Part shown: positions 52,470-61,332 of the stretch, piece by piece | Layout of the letters: the number at the start of each line of letters is the position of its first letter | Position numbering within the stretch: position 1 is the first letter of the stretch | Assembly (NCBI RefSeq): GCF_029919115.1 | Contig: NZ_CP123990.1 | Coordinates: 1,426,001 to 1,490,000, forward strand | DNA length: 64,000 bases | Direction of reading: 5' to 3' | Source of the DNA: Variovorax paradoxus | Lineage (GTDB): Bacteria > Pseudomonadota > Gammaproteobacteria > Burkholderiales > Burkholderiaceae_C | Position numbers and translations under genes: made by a program | The notes under the pieces: generated by a model | Databases searched by the model: none | The model's input: only the letters and a program-made list of their open reading frames with translations | Told to the model about the DNA's origin: nothing

Positions 52470-53459
52470 ATGCCCTTCATTCACCGCGCCGCGCGGCTGC
52501 TGCTCGCCGCATCTGCATTCGTACTGGCCCCCACACTGGCGCTCGCGCAGGCTGAATGGCCCGCCGCCAAGACCATCACGTATGTCGTGCCGTTCACGGC
52601 CGGCGGCTCGACCGACATCGTGGGCCGCATCCTCGCCAACAAGTTGCAGGAGAGCCTGCACCAGTCGGTGGTGGTCGACAACAAGCCGGGGCAGGCCGGC
52701 GGCATCGGCGCCGCCTACGTGGCCAAGGCCGCGCCGGACGGCTATACGCTCTTCGGCGGCACCATCAGCACGCACGCCATCAACGCCAGCCTCTACAAGA
52801 AGCTGCCCTACGACCCGATGAAGGACTTCGAGCCCGTGTCGCTGGTCGGCCGGCTGCCCAATGTGCTGATTGTCAACAGCCAGCTTGGCGTCAACTCGGT
52901 GGCCGAGCTGATCGCGCTGCTCAAGAAAGACGAATCGAAGCGCACCTTCGCTTCTTCGGGAGCGGGCACATCGACCCACCTGGCCGGCGAGATGTTCGCC
53001 GACATGATCGGCGTGAAGCTCACCCACGTGCCGTACAAGGGCACGCCGCCCGCGATGACCGACGTGGCATCGGGCCTGGTGCCCTTCATGTTCGACCAGG
53101 TGACCGCCGCGCTGCCGCTCGTGAAGAGCGGCAAGCTCAAGCTGCTGGCGGTGACCACCGGCAAGCGCATTGCGCTGGTGCCCGAGTTGCCGACCATGAT
53201 CGAATCGGGCGTGGCGGGTTTCGAGATGTCGTCGTGGCAAGCTGTGTACGCGCCCAAGGGCACGCCCAAGCCCATCATCCAGCGCCTCAACGCCGAGATC
53301 GTGAAGGCGCTCAAGCAGCCCGACGTGCAGGCCAAGCTCTCGGGCCAGCTGGCCATGGACATCGCCGCCAGCACGCCCGAGGAACTGCGCGACCACATGG
53401 CCCGCGAGATTCCGCGCTGGGCCGAGCTGGTGAAGAAGTCGGGCGCCACTGCCGACTGA
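52470..53459 (+). CDS. Bug-family periplasmic solute-binding protein
   Basis: A 329-residue protein with a clear signal peptide (LLLAASAFVLAPTLALAQA) and the TctC/Bug pattern: ITYVVPFTAGGSTDIVGRILA, VVDNKPGQAGGIGAAYVAK, PYKGTPPAMTDVASG. It binds a small carboxylate for uptake; no membrane partner genes are adjacent. Last gene of the GntR-linked operon, so its ligand is likely the substrate of the IlvD-type dehydratase. Confidence 0.94.
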   Translation: MPFIHRAARLLLAASAFVLAPTLALAQAEWPAAKTITYVVPFTAGGSTDIVGRILANKLQESLHQSVVVDNKPGQAGGIGAAYVAKAAPDGYTLFGGTISTHAINASLYKKLPYDPMKDFEPVSLVGRLPNVLIVNSQLGVNSVAELIALLKKDESKRTFASSGAGTSTHLAGEMFADMIGVKLTHVPYKGTPPAMTDVASGLVPFMFDQVTAALPLVKSGKLKLLAVTTGKRIALVPELPTMIESGVAGFEMSSWQAVYAPKGTPKPIIQRLNAEIVKALKQPDVQAKLSGQLAMDIAASTPEELRDHMAREIPRWAELVKKSGATAD

Positions 53460-53586
53460 AACTGCGGCGCCGTGGAACCGGCCTGGGGCTTTGCGGCCCA
53501 GGCCGGAATTTCTTTTAAAGTTCCTGAATCCTTCTGGCCGTGATGCGCCCTCTATGCAAGGGTCAACATCAACCGGAGTGTTCAAC

Positions 53587-53802
53587 GTGTTCCATCTCAA
53601 ACGCAATCTCCCCGCCTGGGAGCGAATCATTCGCCTGTGCCTGGGAGCCTTCGCCGCCGCCGGCGCGTTCTACTTTCTGCCGGCCGGAACGTTTCGCCTC
53701 CTCGGGTTTGCCACGGCCGGGGTGCTTGCGTCCACCGCCATCGTCGGCTTCTGCCCGGCCTGTGCGATGCTCGGCCGCAAAGCGCCGGGCGCGGCGAAAT
53801 GA
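53587..53802 (+). CDS. DUF2892 small membrane protein
   Basis: A 71-residue protein with two membrane segments (IIRLCLGAFAAAGAFYFL and LLGFATAGVLASTAIVGF) and the family ending CPACAMLGRK, a cysteine pair near the membrane. GTG 53587 is chosen because GGAG lies nine bases before it and the protein then begins VFHLKRNLPAWERI, as family members do; an upstream ATG (53554) is less likely. Overlaps the following sigma factor gene by four bases. Confidence 0.88.
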   Translation: MFHLKRNLPAWERIIRLCLGAFAAAGAFYFLPAGTFRLLGFATAGVLASTAIVGFCPACAMLGRKAPGAAK

Positions 53803-54338
53803 TCCGTGCGTCCGCACCGCTCATCGAGGCTGCATGCGCGGGAGACGAGCGGGCGCTGTCCCAACTGCTCTCCGTATGCCAGCCCGATCTGAAGCGATTC
53901 GCGCGCCGGACCTGCGCAAACAGCGAAGACGCCGAAGACGCCGTGCAGGTGGCGCTGTGGCAACTCCATAGAAAGATCGGCACGCTCGGCACGGTGGCTG
54001 CCTTCGCCACCTGGCTGTTCCGCATCGTCGAGCGTGAGTGCTACCGGATATTCAGGCGCAGCTCTGCCGCAGGCCCTCTTTTGGAGCCCACTTACCCAGA
54101 ATTGGCAGCGCCGCAAATTCCCACGGACCTGCGCCTCGACCTGACAAAGGCCATTGCGGCGCTTCCGGAGCCCTACCGCGTGGCGCTGGTCTTGCGCGAT
54201 GTCGAGGAACTGACTGCCCCCGAAGTCGCGGCAAACCTGGGCGTGAGCGTCGAGGCGGTGAAGAGCCGGCTGCATCGTGCCCGCGCCATGGTGCGGGAAA
54301 GCCTGATGAACGGCGGCTACTGGAATCAGGATGGCTGA
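53799..54338 (+). CDS. ECF-type RNA polymerase sigma factor
   Basis: A 179-residue sigma-70-family ECF factor: region 2 about 10-75 (DAEDAVQVALWQLHRKI) and region 4 about 115-170 (LPEPYRVALVLRDVEELTAPEVAANL, cited by its ends LPEPYR and VAANL; then GVSVEAVKSRLHRARAMVRE). The ATG overlaps the stop of the DUF2892 gene, so the two are coupled. No anti-sigma gene follows; the next gene lies on the other strand. Activation may involve the small cysteine-bearing membrane protein, but this is speculative. Confidence 0.92.
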   Translation: MIRASAPLIEAACAGDERALSQLLSVCQPDLKRFARRTCANSEDAEDAVQVALWQLHRKIGTLGTVAAFATWLFRIVERECYRIFRRSSAAGPLLEPTYPELAAPQIPTDLRLDLTKAIAALPEPYRVALVLRDVEELTAPEVAANLGVSVEAVKSRLHRARAMVRESLMNGGYWNQDG

Positions 54339-54373
54339 TCCGATGCGCCGCCGCGCTGGAGGACGTGTGGGCT

Positions 54374-55177
54374 TCAGTAGGCCGCGCGAGACGCTGGCTC
54401 AGCGGCTGTTGGCGCGCCGTTGAAGTCGGCCGCCAGCTTTCGTGCGGCGCCGGCGTACAGCAGCACGTCGACACCCACCGCAACGAAGGTGCAGCCGAGC
54501 TCGAGGTAGCGGCGCGCCAGCTTCGGGTCTGAAGTGAGCGTGCCCGCGGCCTTGCCGGATGCCACGATGGTCTGCATGGCGGCTTCGATTGCAGCCTGCA
54601 CCTCCGGGTGCCCGGGCCGGCCGCGATGGCCCATGGAGGCGGCCAGATCGGCCGGGCCGATGAACACACCGTCGATGCCGTCCACTGCGCATATCTCGGC
54701 GAGGTTCGAAAGCGCCTTCACGGTTTCGACCTGCACCAGAAGGCAGACTTCGCTGTCGGCCACGTCCAGATAGTCGGTGCGTGCGCTCCACTGCGATGCG
54801 CGCCCCACGGCGCTGCCGACGCCGCGGATACCCAGCGGCGGATAGCGCGTGGCCGATACCAGTGCCCGGGCCTGTTCCGCCGTGTCGACCATCGGCACCA
54901 GCAAGTTCTTCGCGCCGATGTCGAGCAGCTGCTTGATGAGCGCCGTGTCGCCCTGGACCGCACGCACCACCGGCTGGGCGGGGTGCGGCGCCACGGCCTG
55001 CAGTGCGGCCAGGGTCGAGCGCAGGTCGTTGGGCGCGTGCTCGCCGTCGATCAGCAGCCAGTCGAAGCCGGCGGTGGCGCTCACCTCCGCCATGTACGGG
55101 TCGGCCATCGAAAGCCAGAGGCCGGTTTGCGGCCGGTGGGCGGCCAATGCTGTCTTGAAGGCGTTGTAGGCGGGCAT
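54374..55177 (-). CDS. HpaI/HpcH-family class II aldolase
   Basis: A 267-residue metal-dependent aldolase: catalytic His in [10 protein letters not shown], metal ligands in VQVETVKAL and [13 protein letters not shown]. Family members cleave 4-hydroxy-2-oxo acids, including 5-keto-4-deoxy-D-glucarate, to pyruvate and an aldehyde. Next to a GarD/UxaA dehydratase and a semialdehyde dehydrogenase, cleavage of a keto-deoxy sugar acid is the best guess. Last gene of the LysR-linked operon. Confidence 0.93.
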   Translation of the reverse strand: MPAYNAFKTALAAHRPQTGLWLSMADPYMAEVSATAGFDWLLIDGEHAPNDLRSTLAALQAVAPHPAQPVVRAVQGDTALIKQLLDIGAKNLLVPMVDTAEQARALVSATRYPPLGIRGVGSAVGRASQWSARTDYLDVADSEVCLLVQVETVKALSNLAEICAVDGIDGVFIGPADLAASMGHRGRPGHPEVQAAIEAAMQTIVASGKAAGTLTSDPKLARRYLELGCTFVAVGVDVLLYAGAARKLAADFNGAPTAAEPASRAAY

Positions 55178-55219
55178 GGGTGATGTCTCTTTGGCAGGTG
55201 TTGTTGGTGTGAAGCAAGC

Positions 55220-56689
55220 TCAGTCCAGCTGGCCTTGGCATACGTACTTGGTGTGCATGTAGTCGTCCAGCCCATGCACTGAGCCTTCGCGCCCGTAGCC
55301 GGAATCCTTCACGCCGCCGAAGGGTGCCGCCTCCGCGGCCAATGCGCCTTCGTTGATGCCGACGATGCCGGCCTCCAGTGCATCGGCCACGCGCCAGATG
55401 CGGCGCACGTCGCGCGAATAGAAGTACGCCGCCAATCCGAAAGGCGTGTCGTTGGCCTGGGCCACCACGTCGGCTTCGTCGGTGAAGCGCGTCAGGGGAA
55501 CGACCGGGCCGAAGGTCTCTTCGCAGGCGCAGGCCATCGTGGCATCGGCGTTCACGAGCACTGTGGGGGCGAAGTAGTTCGGTCCCAGTGCGGGCAGCCG
55601 CGCGCCGCCTGAGAGCAGGCGCGCACCGCGGGACACCGCATCCTGCACGTGACGTTCGATCTTTTCGACGGCACGCGCATTGATCATCGGGCCGATCTGC
55701 GAGCCCGGGTCGCTGGCCGGCCCCACCCGCAAGGCCGAGACGCGTGCCGACAGCAGTTCGGCGAATTCGTCATGCACGGCTTCATGCACGAACACGCGGT
55801 TGGGGCACACGCAGGTCTGGCCGCCGTTGCGGAACTTGGCGGCCATGAGGCCCTCGACCGCGGCGCCGATCTCGGCATCCTCGAACACGATGAACGGCGC
55901 ATTGCCGCCCAGTTCGAGCGACAGTTTCTTCAGCGTATCGGCCGAGCGCCGCGCCAGGTGCTTGCCGACGGGCGTCGATCCGGTGAAGGTGATCTTGCGC
56001 ACCCGCGCATCGTCCAGCCACACGTCGACCACCTCGGGCGTTCGCTCGCGTGAGGCCGTCACGATGTTGAGCACCCCCGCGGGCACGCCGGCCTCCGCGG
56101 CCAGGGCCACCAGCGCCAGCGAGGTGAGCGGCGTGTCCTCCGCCGGCTTGCACACCACGGTGCAGCCCGCGGCCAGGGCCGGTGCGATCTTGCGCGCGAT
56201 CATCGCGGCCGGAAAATTCCAAGGAGTGATGGCTGCGACCACGCCCACCGGCTCTTTCATGGCGAACATGCGCCGGCCGGGCACAGGGGCGGGAATCACA
56301 TCGCCGTTGGCGCGCGTGGCCTCTTCGGCAAACCACTCGATGTAGCTTGCCGCATAGGCAACCTCGCCAATGCCTTCGGCCAGCGGCTTGCCTTGCTCGC
56401 GCGAGATCAGGCGGCCCAGGTCGTCCTGATGCGCAAGCACCAGGTCGTTCCAGCGCTTGAGTATTTGCGCGCGCTGCTTGGCCGGCGTGCGGCGCCATGC
56501 GGGGAAGGCTGCGTGCGCGGCATCGACGGCGGCGCGCGCGGCGTCGGCGCCGGAGTCGGGCACGTGCGCAATCAGCTCGCCGGTGGCGGGGTCGGTCACC
56601 TCGAGCGTGCGGCCGGCGGCGTCGCACCATTCGCCCGCGATGAAGTTGGCCGTGCGTTGCAGTTGGGGGCGGGAGAGGGTAAGTGGCAT
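55220..56689 (-). CDS. NAD(P)-dependent semialdehyde dehydrogenase
   Basis: A 489-residue ALDH of the succinate-semialdehyde/alpha-ketoglutarate-semialdehyde group. The nucleophile Cys lies in GGQTCVCPNR, the catalytic Glu in LELGGNAPF, and cofactor-binding GSTPVGKHLA and ITPWNFPAAM are present. In the operon it could oxidise the aldehyde from the aldolase or 2,5-dioxopentanoate from a sugar-acid route. Forty-two bases before the aldolase gene. Confidence 0.93.
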   Translation of the reverse strand: MPLTLSRPQLQRTANFIAGEWCDAAGRTLEVTDPATGELIAHVPDSGADAARAAVDAAHAAFPAWRRTPAKQRAQILKRWNDLVLAHQDDLGRLISREQGKPLAEGIGEVAYAASYIEWFAEEATRANGDVIPAPVPGRRMFAMKEPVGVVAAITPWNFPAAMIARKIAPALAAGCTVVCKPAEDTPLTSLALVALAAEAGVPAGVLNIVTASRERTPEVVDVWLDDARVRKITFTGSTPVGKHLARRSADTLKKLSLELGGNAPFIVFEDAEIGAAVEGLMAAKFRNGGQTCVCPNRVFVHEAVHDEFAELLSARVSALRVGPASDPGSQIGPMINARAVEKIERHVQDAVSRGARLLSGGARLPALGPNYFAPTVLVNADATMACACEETFGPVVPLTRFTDEADVVAQANDTPFGLAAYFYSRDVRRIWRVADALEAGIVGINEGALAAEAAPFGGVKDSGYGREGSVHGLDDYMHTKYVCQGQLD

Positions 56690-56704
56690 TTGAAGAATAG
56701 AAGT

Positions 56705-58228
56705 TCAGCTCACGATGCCCAGGTGCCACGGCACGAACTCGTGGTCGCCAAGGCCCAGCGCTTCGCTGCGCGTGCGTTCGCCGGAAGCGTGGCGCAATAT
56801 CTGCTCGAAGATCTGCTGCCCCAGCTCGGGCACCGAGAGTTCGCCGTCGATCACCACGCCGCAGTTGATGTCCATGTCTTCTTCCAGGCGCTTGAACATC
56901 GGCGTGTTGCTGGCCAGCTTGATGGTCGGTGCCGGCTTGCTGCCGAACATCGAGCCGCGTCCGGTGGTGAAGCAGATCATCTGCGCGCCGCTGGCAATCT
57001 GCCCGGTCACGGCCACCGGGTCGTAGCCCGGCGAATCCATGAAGACGAAGCCCGCCTTGTCGATGGGCTCCGCATATTCGTACACCGCCTGCAGCGGCGT
57101 GGTCCCGCCCTTCATGGCCGAGCCAAGCGACTTCTCGAAGATGTTGGCCAGCCCGCCGGCCTGGTTGCCGTGCCCGACCACACCGTTGAACTGCGCGTTC
57201 TGGCCGGCGGCGTAGCGCTCCCACCAGGCCAGCCGGTCGAGCAGCTTCTGTCCGACCGCGGGCGTTGCGGCGCGCCGAGTGAGCATGAACTCCACACCGT
57301 GGATCTCGGGCGTTTCAGAAAGGATGGCGGTGCCGCCGTGGCGCACCAGCACGTCCATGGCCGCGCCCAATGCGGGGTTGGCCGTGATACCCGAGAAGCC
57401 GTCCGACCCGCCGCACTCCAGCCCGATCTTCAGGTGGTTGGCGCCGACGCGGGTGCGCCGCGCCGCATCGGCCTCGGGCAGCATTTCCTCGATGGCGCGA
57501 ATGCCGGCTTCGATCGTCTGCCGGGTGCCTCCCACTTCCTGCATCACCATCGTGCGCATCAGCCGCCCCTGCTGGAGCCCCTGCGAGTCGACCAGCGCAT
57601 CGACCTGGTTGCGTTCGCAGCCCAGGCCCACGATCAGCACGCCGGCCAGGTTGGGGTGGCGCGCGTAGCCGGCCAGCGTGCGGCGCAGCACGTCGAAATG
57701 CTCGCTCGGCGAAGACATGCCGCAGCCGCTGGTCTGCGCAAAAGCGGCCACGCCGTCCACGTTGGGAAACGCCGCCAGCCGCTCGGGCGTGAAATGCGCC
57801 GCAATGCGCTTGATGACCGTGGCCGAGCAGTTGACCGACGACAAGATGCCGATGAAGTTGCGCGTGCCCACGCGGCCGTCTGCGCGCACAAAGCCCATGA
57901 AGGTGGCGCGCTCCGCCTCAGGCACGTAGTCCACCGGCCGCACGTCCTGGCAAAAGCCCGGGTCGCGGTACGAATCGACCAGCGTGAGGTTGTGGCTGTG
58001 CACGTAGTCGCCAGCCTCCAGGTCGCGCGAAGCCACGCCAATCACGGTGTCGTACTTCTTCACCTGCTCGCCGGCCGCAATGCCGCGCGACGCGATCTTG
58101 TGCCCCGCGGGAATCTGCGCGCGCGCCCGCACGCCGAACTCGGCAATCGTCTCGCCCAGGGCGATGGGTGTCTTGGCAACCAGTACGTTGTCGTTCGGGT
58201 GCAGGCGGAGCAGGGGGCTGTCGTTCAT
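56705..58228 (-). CDS. UxaA/GarD-family sugar-acid dehydratase
   Basis: A 507-residue Fe2+-dependent dehydratase with an N-terminal SAF-like domain (about 1-95) and the galactarate/altronate dehydratase core: SVNCSATVIKRI, TSGCGM, GLGCERNQ, LECGGSDGFSGITANPALG, FTTGRGSMFG. It removes water from an aldarate or uronate-derived acid such as galactarate or altronate; sequence does not decide. ATG 58228 overlaps the stop of the upstream binding-protein gene by one base. Operon with dehydrogenase and aldolase. Confidence 0.93.
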   Translation of the reverse strand: MNDSPLLRLHPNDNVLVAKTPIALGETIAEFGVRARAQIPAGHKIASRGIAAGEQVKKYDTVIGVASRDLEAGDYVHSHNLTLVDSYRDPGFCQDVRPVDYVPEAERATFMGFVRADGRVGTRNFIGILSSVNCSATVIKRIAAHFTPERLAAFPNVDGVAAFAQTSGCGMSSPSEHFDVLRRTLAGYARHPNLAGVLIVGLGCERNQVDALVDSQGLQQGRLMRTMVMQEVGGTRQTIEAGIRAIEEMLPEADAARRTRVGANHLKIGLECGGSDGFSGITANPALGAAMDVLVRHGGTAILSETPEIHGVEFMLTRRAATPAVGQKLLDRLAWWERYAAGQNAQFNGVVGHGNQAGGLANIFEKSLGSAMKGGTTPLQAVYEYAEPIDKAGFVFMDSPGYDPVAVTGQIASGAQMICFTTGRGSMFGSKPAPTIKLASNTPMFKRLEEDMDINCGVVIDGELSVPELGQQIFEQILRHASGERTRSEALGLGDHEFVPWHLGIVS

Positions 58229-59223
58229 CAACCTTTCTCCATCAGTTCCTTGAGGTTGAGCTTGCGGATCAGGTCGGTCTCCTGGCGGTACACGGCTTCG
58301 ACGTATTTCTTGTAGTCGGGGCCGTCCTGGTACATCACCGGTGCGTCGATGCTGTCGGCCACCTTCTTGAATTCTTCGCTGTTGACGGCCACGCGGAATG
58401 CGTCGCGCAGCTTTTTTTCCACTGCGGGCGGCAGTCCGCGCGGCGCGCCGATGCCGTTCGGTGCCTCCACCACCACGTCGAAACCCAGTTCCTTGAGCGT
58501 GGGCGTGTCCTTGAAGCGCGGCGTGCGCGCCTCGCCCCAGGTGGCAAGCAGGCGCAGCTTGCCGCTTTCCACATGCGGGGCCCAGGAGCTGCTGTCCGCC
58601 AGCATGTCGACCTGTTCGCCCAGCACGTCCTGCAGCGCCGCTGAGCCGCCCTTGTAGGCAATGGCGTTGAACTTGACACCCGCTGCCTGCGCGAACTGCT
58701 CCATGCCCACGTGGGTGGCGCCGCCCACGCCGGCGTGGGCATAGCTGATCACGCCCGGCTTGGCCTTGGCCTGCGCCAGCATGTCCCGCAGCGACTTGAA
58801 AGGCGAACTCGCCGGCACCGCAATGCCGAAGGTCTGGCCCGAGGTGCGGGCAAGGTAGCTCAGGTCTTTCAGCGGATCGACCTGCACGGTGCCGATCTGC
58901 GCAAAGCGCGTGACCGAGATCGGGATCTGTCCGATGGTGTAGCCATCAGGCCTGGCGGAAGCCAGGGCCTTGGTGCCGATCATTCCCGAAGCGCCGGCCC
59001 GGTTTTCAAGCGCAATCGGCTGGCCGAGTTCTCGCGCTGCAATCTGGCAGATGGCGCGCATCGAGCGGTCGGCCGTGCCGCCGGCCGGCCAGGGGCAGAT
59101 GAAGGTGATGGGGCGTTCGGGATAGTCGGCTGCGAATGCGCGGGCGGGCACCGCGGCCAGTGCGGCGGCACCAAGGCTGCCCAGCATCAATTGACGTCGC
59201 CGTGGGGAGTGATTCAAGGTCAT
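58228..59223 (-). CDS. Bug-family periplasmic solute-binding protein
   Basis: A 331-residue protein with a Tat-like signal (SPRRRQLMLGSLGAAALAAV, ending near AFA) and the TctC/Bug core: ITFICPWPAGGTADRSMRA, ENRAGASGMIGTKALA, AYKGGSAALQDVLG. First gene of a four-gene operon with the UxaA/GarD dehydratase, so its ligand is probably the substrate acid. Start at MTLNHSPRRRQ gives a normal signal; an upstream in-frame ATG is less likely. Confidence 0.94.
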   Translation of the reverse strand: MTLNHSPRRRQLMLGSLGAAALAAVPARAFAADYPERPITFICPWPAGGTADRSMRAICQIAARELGQPIALENRAGASGMIGTKALASARPDGYTIGQIPISVTRFAQIGTVQVDPLKDLSYLARTSGQTFGIAVPASSPFKSLRDMLAQAKAKPGVISYAHAGVGGATHVGMEQFAQAAGVKFNAIAYKGGSAALQDVLGEQVDMLADSSSWAPHVESGKLRLLATWGEARTPRFKDTPTLKELGFDVVVEAPNGIGAPRGLPPAVEKKLRDAFRVAVNSEEFKKVADSIDAPVMYQDGPDYKKYVEAVYRQETDLIRKLNLKELMEKG

Positions 59224-59280
59224 GTGTGTCTCCGACGATTTGTAGTTCGATGAAAGCAGAGCGCATTCTTCAGTAGACAA

Positions 59281-59297
59281 TCATTGCAATCCAATGA
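59281..59297. promoter_or_regulatory. LysR-type binding site
   Basis: TCATTG-CAATC-CAATGA has perfect 6-bp arms with a 5-bp centre and contains the T-N11-A pattern of LysR regulators. It lies about 60 bases from each of the two divergent start codons. Confidence 0.7.
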
Positions 59298-59359
59298 AAT
59301 AGCGGACTCTCTTCATAGCCTGGAGGTTATGTAGATGAAAAGTCCCGCCACCGCCCACA

Positions 59360-60301
59360 ATGAGCCAGATCGACCGCGTCCTGCGTTCCAACCTCAAGCT
59401 GCGCCACCTGCAAATGCTGGTGGCGCTCGACCAGTTCCGGCACCTGGGCCGCGCGGCCGAATTTCTTTCGGTCACCCAGCCGGCGGTTTCCAAGTCGTTG
59501 GTCGAAATAGAGCGCATGTTCGGCCTGGCGCTGTTCGAGCGCTCCACACGCGGCACCGAACCCACCCCCTATGGCGAGAGCGTGGTACGTTTTGCACGCT
59601 CGGTGCTTGCCGACTACGACCGCACCCGCGACGAGATTGCCGCGGTTGCCAGCGGTGCTGCGGGCCGCACCAGCGTGGGCGCCATGGTGGTGGCCATGCC
59701 CGTGCTCATGGCCCGCGCGGTCGAAATGCTCAAGACCCGTTCTTCGCAAACCACAGTGCTGGTGGAGGAGGGCGATCTCACCCGGCTGCTGCCCAAGCTG
59801 CGCCTGGGCGAGCTCGACCTGTTCGTGGGGCGCCTGGAGCCCGGTTACGCGGCACCTGACCTGGAAACGGAGGCGCTTCTTGCCGAGCCCATGACGGCGG
59901 TGGCGAGGCCCGGCCATCCGTTGGCCGCCAAACGCAGGTTGAACTGGGCCGACCTGGCGAAAGAGCGCTGCGTGATGCCGCCGCCCTGGGCGTCGCTGCG
60001 CGTCAAGCTCGACCAGATGTTCTTTCGCGACGGCGTGCACCCGCCAGCGGACATCATCGAGTCGGCTTCCTTCTTGGCGCAGATCAGCTTTCTGCAGAAA
60101 CGCGACGCCGTGGCCTTCATGGCGCGCTCCGTGGCGCGGCACTTCCAGCAGCAAGGCATGCTGGAGGTGCTTCCTCTCAAGGTGCCCATCGACCTGCCGC
60201 CCGTCGGCCTCATCACCATGCGTGGCCGAAGGCGCACGCCCAGTACGCAGCAGCTCATCGAATGCCTGCGGCGTGCGGCCAAGGCAAGGCCCGAGCGGTA
60301 G
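59360..60301 (+). CDS. LysR-family transcriptional regulator
   Basis: A 313-residue LTTR: N-terminal winged helix (about 12-70: HLGRAAEFLSVTQPAVSKSL) and a substrate-binding C-terminal domain (about 100-305). The pattern TRGTEPTPYGE after the helix-turn-helix is typical of the GbpR/galactose-binding-regulator branch. Divergent from the Bug-dehydratase operon with a palindromic site between them, so it most likely activates that operon with the sugar acid as inducer. Confidence 0.94.
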   Translation: MSQIDRVLRSNLKLRHLQMLVALDQFRHLGRAAEFLSVTQPAVSKSLVEIERMFGLALFERSTRGTEPTPYGESVVRFARSVLADYDRTRDEIAAVASGAAGRTSVGAMVVAMPVLMARAVEMLKTRSSQTTVLVEEGDLTRLLPKLRLGELDLFVGRLEPGYAAPDLETEALLAEPMTAVARPGHPLAAKRRLNWADLAKERCVMPPPWASLRVKLDQMFFRDGVHPPADIIESASFLAQISFLQKRDAVAFMARSVARHFQQQGMLEVLPLKVPIDLPPVGLITMRGRRRTPSTQQLIECLRRAAKARPER

Positions 60302-60376
60302 GGGGCCGCCCCGGCGATCCGCAGCATCCCCAATTCATGGGTACTCTGCCGTGGCGCTCTGGGGCACCATCCGGAC

Positions 60377-61108
60377 ATGTATCTGCATACGTTGGTTGCC
60401 GGTCTGCCGCAGGCGGAACGCGCTGCATTGGTCCAGGCCACCGAACTGCGCTCCTGCCGGCGCAATGAAACCGTGCTCGCCGCCGACGAGTGGACCGACT
60501 GCATCTATTGCGTGGCAGGCGGGCTGCTGCGCGTGGTGGCGCATGGGAGCGCCAGCGACGACGTCACCACCGAATTCATCCGCCAGGACGATTTCTTCTT
60601 CGGCTCTTCTTTCAGCGAAGACCGCTACCAGGTCGCGCAGTCGCTGGTTGCGGCGCTTCCCTCGTCGGTTTACCTCATTCCGGTTTCCGAGATGCGCAGG
60701 CTGTGCGCGGCGCATCCGGAAATTTCGTTGAAGCTGCTCGAGATGGCCATGAGGCGCCTGAGCGCGATGCGCGGGCAGCTCAGGCGAATTTCGTCGCTCC
60801 CCTCCGAAGACCTGGTAGGCCGCGTGCTGCATCAGCTGAGCCAGCTGGCGCCTTCCACCACCGGCGGCTACGACAAGCGCATCACGCAGGCGGTGATCGC
60901 TTCTTATGCGGGGCTTTCGCGCGAGGTGGTCAACAAGGCCATGCGAAACATGGAAGACCGCGGGCTCGTGCGCCGCGACGAGCACGGCCTGCATGTGTCG
61001 GCCGATTTTGCCGCGACCGATTTCGAACCGCTGCCTTCCGAGCCCGGGGCAACCGGCGCTGCGGGCCAACCGGGCGCTCTGCCGGAGCCGGACCCCCGCG
61101 CCGATTGA
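60377..61108 (+). CDS. Crp/Fnr-family regulator
   Basis: A 243-residue regulator with a cyclic-nucleotide-type barrel (about 15-130), dimer helix (LKLLEMAMRRLSAMRGQLRRI) and winged helix (about 150-205). The recognition helix GLSREVVNKAMRNME differs from the FNR pattern, so it should not read TTGAT boxes. Cysteines occur (LRSCRR, DCIYC) but not in an FNR-like cluster. The C-terminus has a Pro/Ala-rich tail. Ligand and targets unknown. Confidence 0.9.
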   Translation: MYLHTLVAGLPQAERAALVQATELRSCRRNETVLAADEWTDCIYCVAGGLLRVVAHGSASDDVTTEFIRQDDFFFGSSFSEDRYQVAQSLVAALPSSVYLIPVSEMRRLCAAHPEISLKLLEMAMRRLSAMRGQLRRISSLPSEDLVGRVLHQLSQLAPSTTGGYDKRITQAVIASYAGLSREVVNKAMRNMEDRGLVRRDEHGLHVSADFAATDFEPLPSEPGATGAAGQPGALPEPDPRAD

Positions 61109-61251
61109 AGCCTGGAGCCATTCCGGAGCCGATGCGGGCCGAGTTTTCTCTTCTACATGTGAACGCAAACACATCCGCGCTTGAAAAATGGCTGCGCAGG
61201 GCGGTCATTCTCCATAGCATCGAGTTCCATCAACGCGCGCGGAGTTGCAAC

Positions 61252-61332
61252 GTGAAGGTCTTCAGATCCATGTTTCCGAGTCCCATCCACATGAGTCGTG
61301 CGGCCGCGGTGCTGCCGGCGGCGGGCCTATGA
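61252..61332 (+). CDS. Small upstream ORF coupled to the LuxR-type gene
   Basis: A 26-residue ORF starting at GTG 61252, seven bases after a good GGAG. The peptide begins VKVFRSMFPSPIHM and ends AAAVLPAAGL. Its TGA overlaps the ATG of the LuxR-type gene (ATGA), whose own ribosome-binding site is weak. It could be a translational coupler or a true small protein. No homology known. Confidence 0.5.
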   Translation: MKVFRSMFPSPIHMSRAAAVLPAAGL

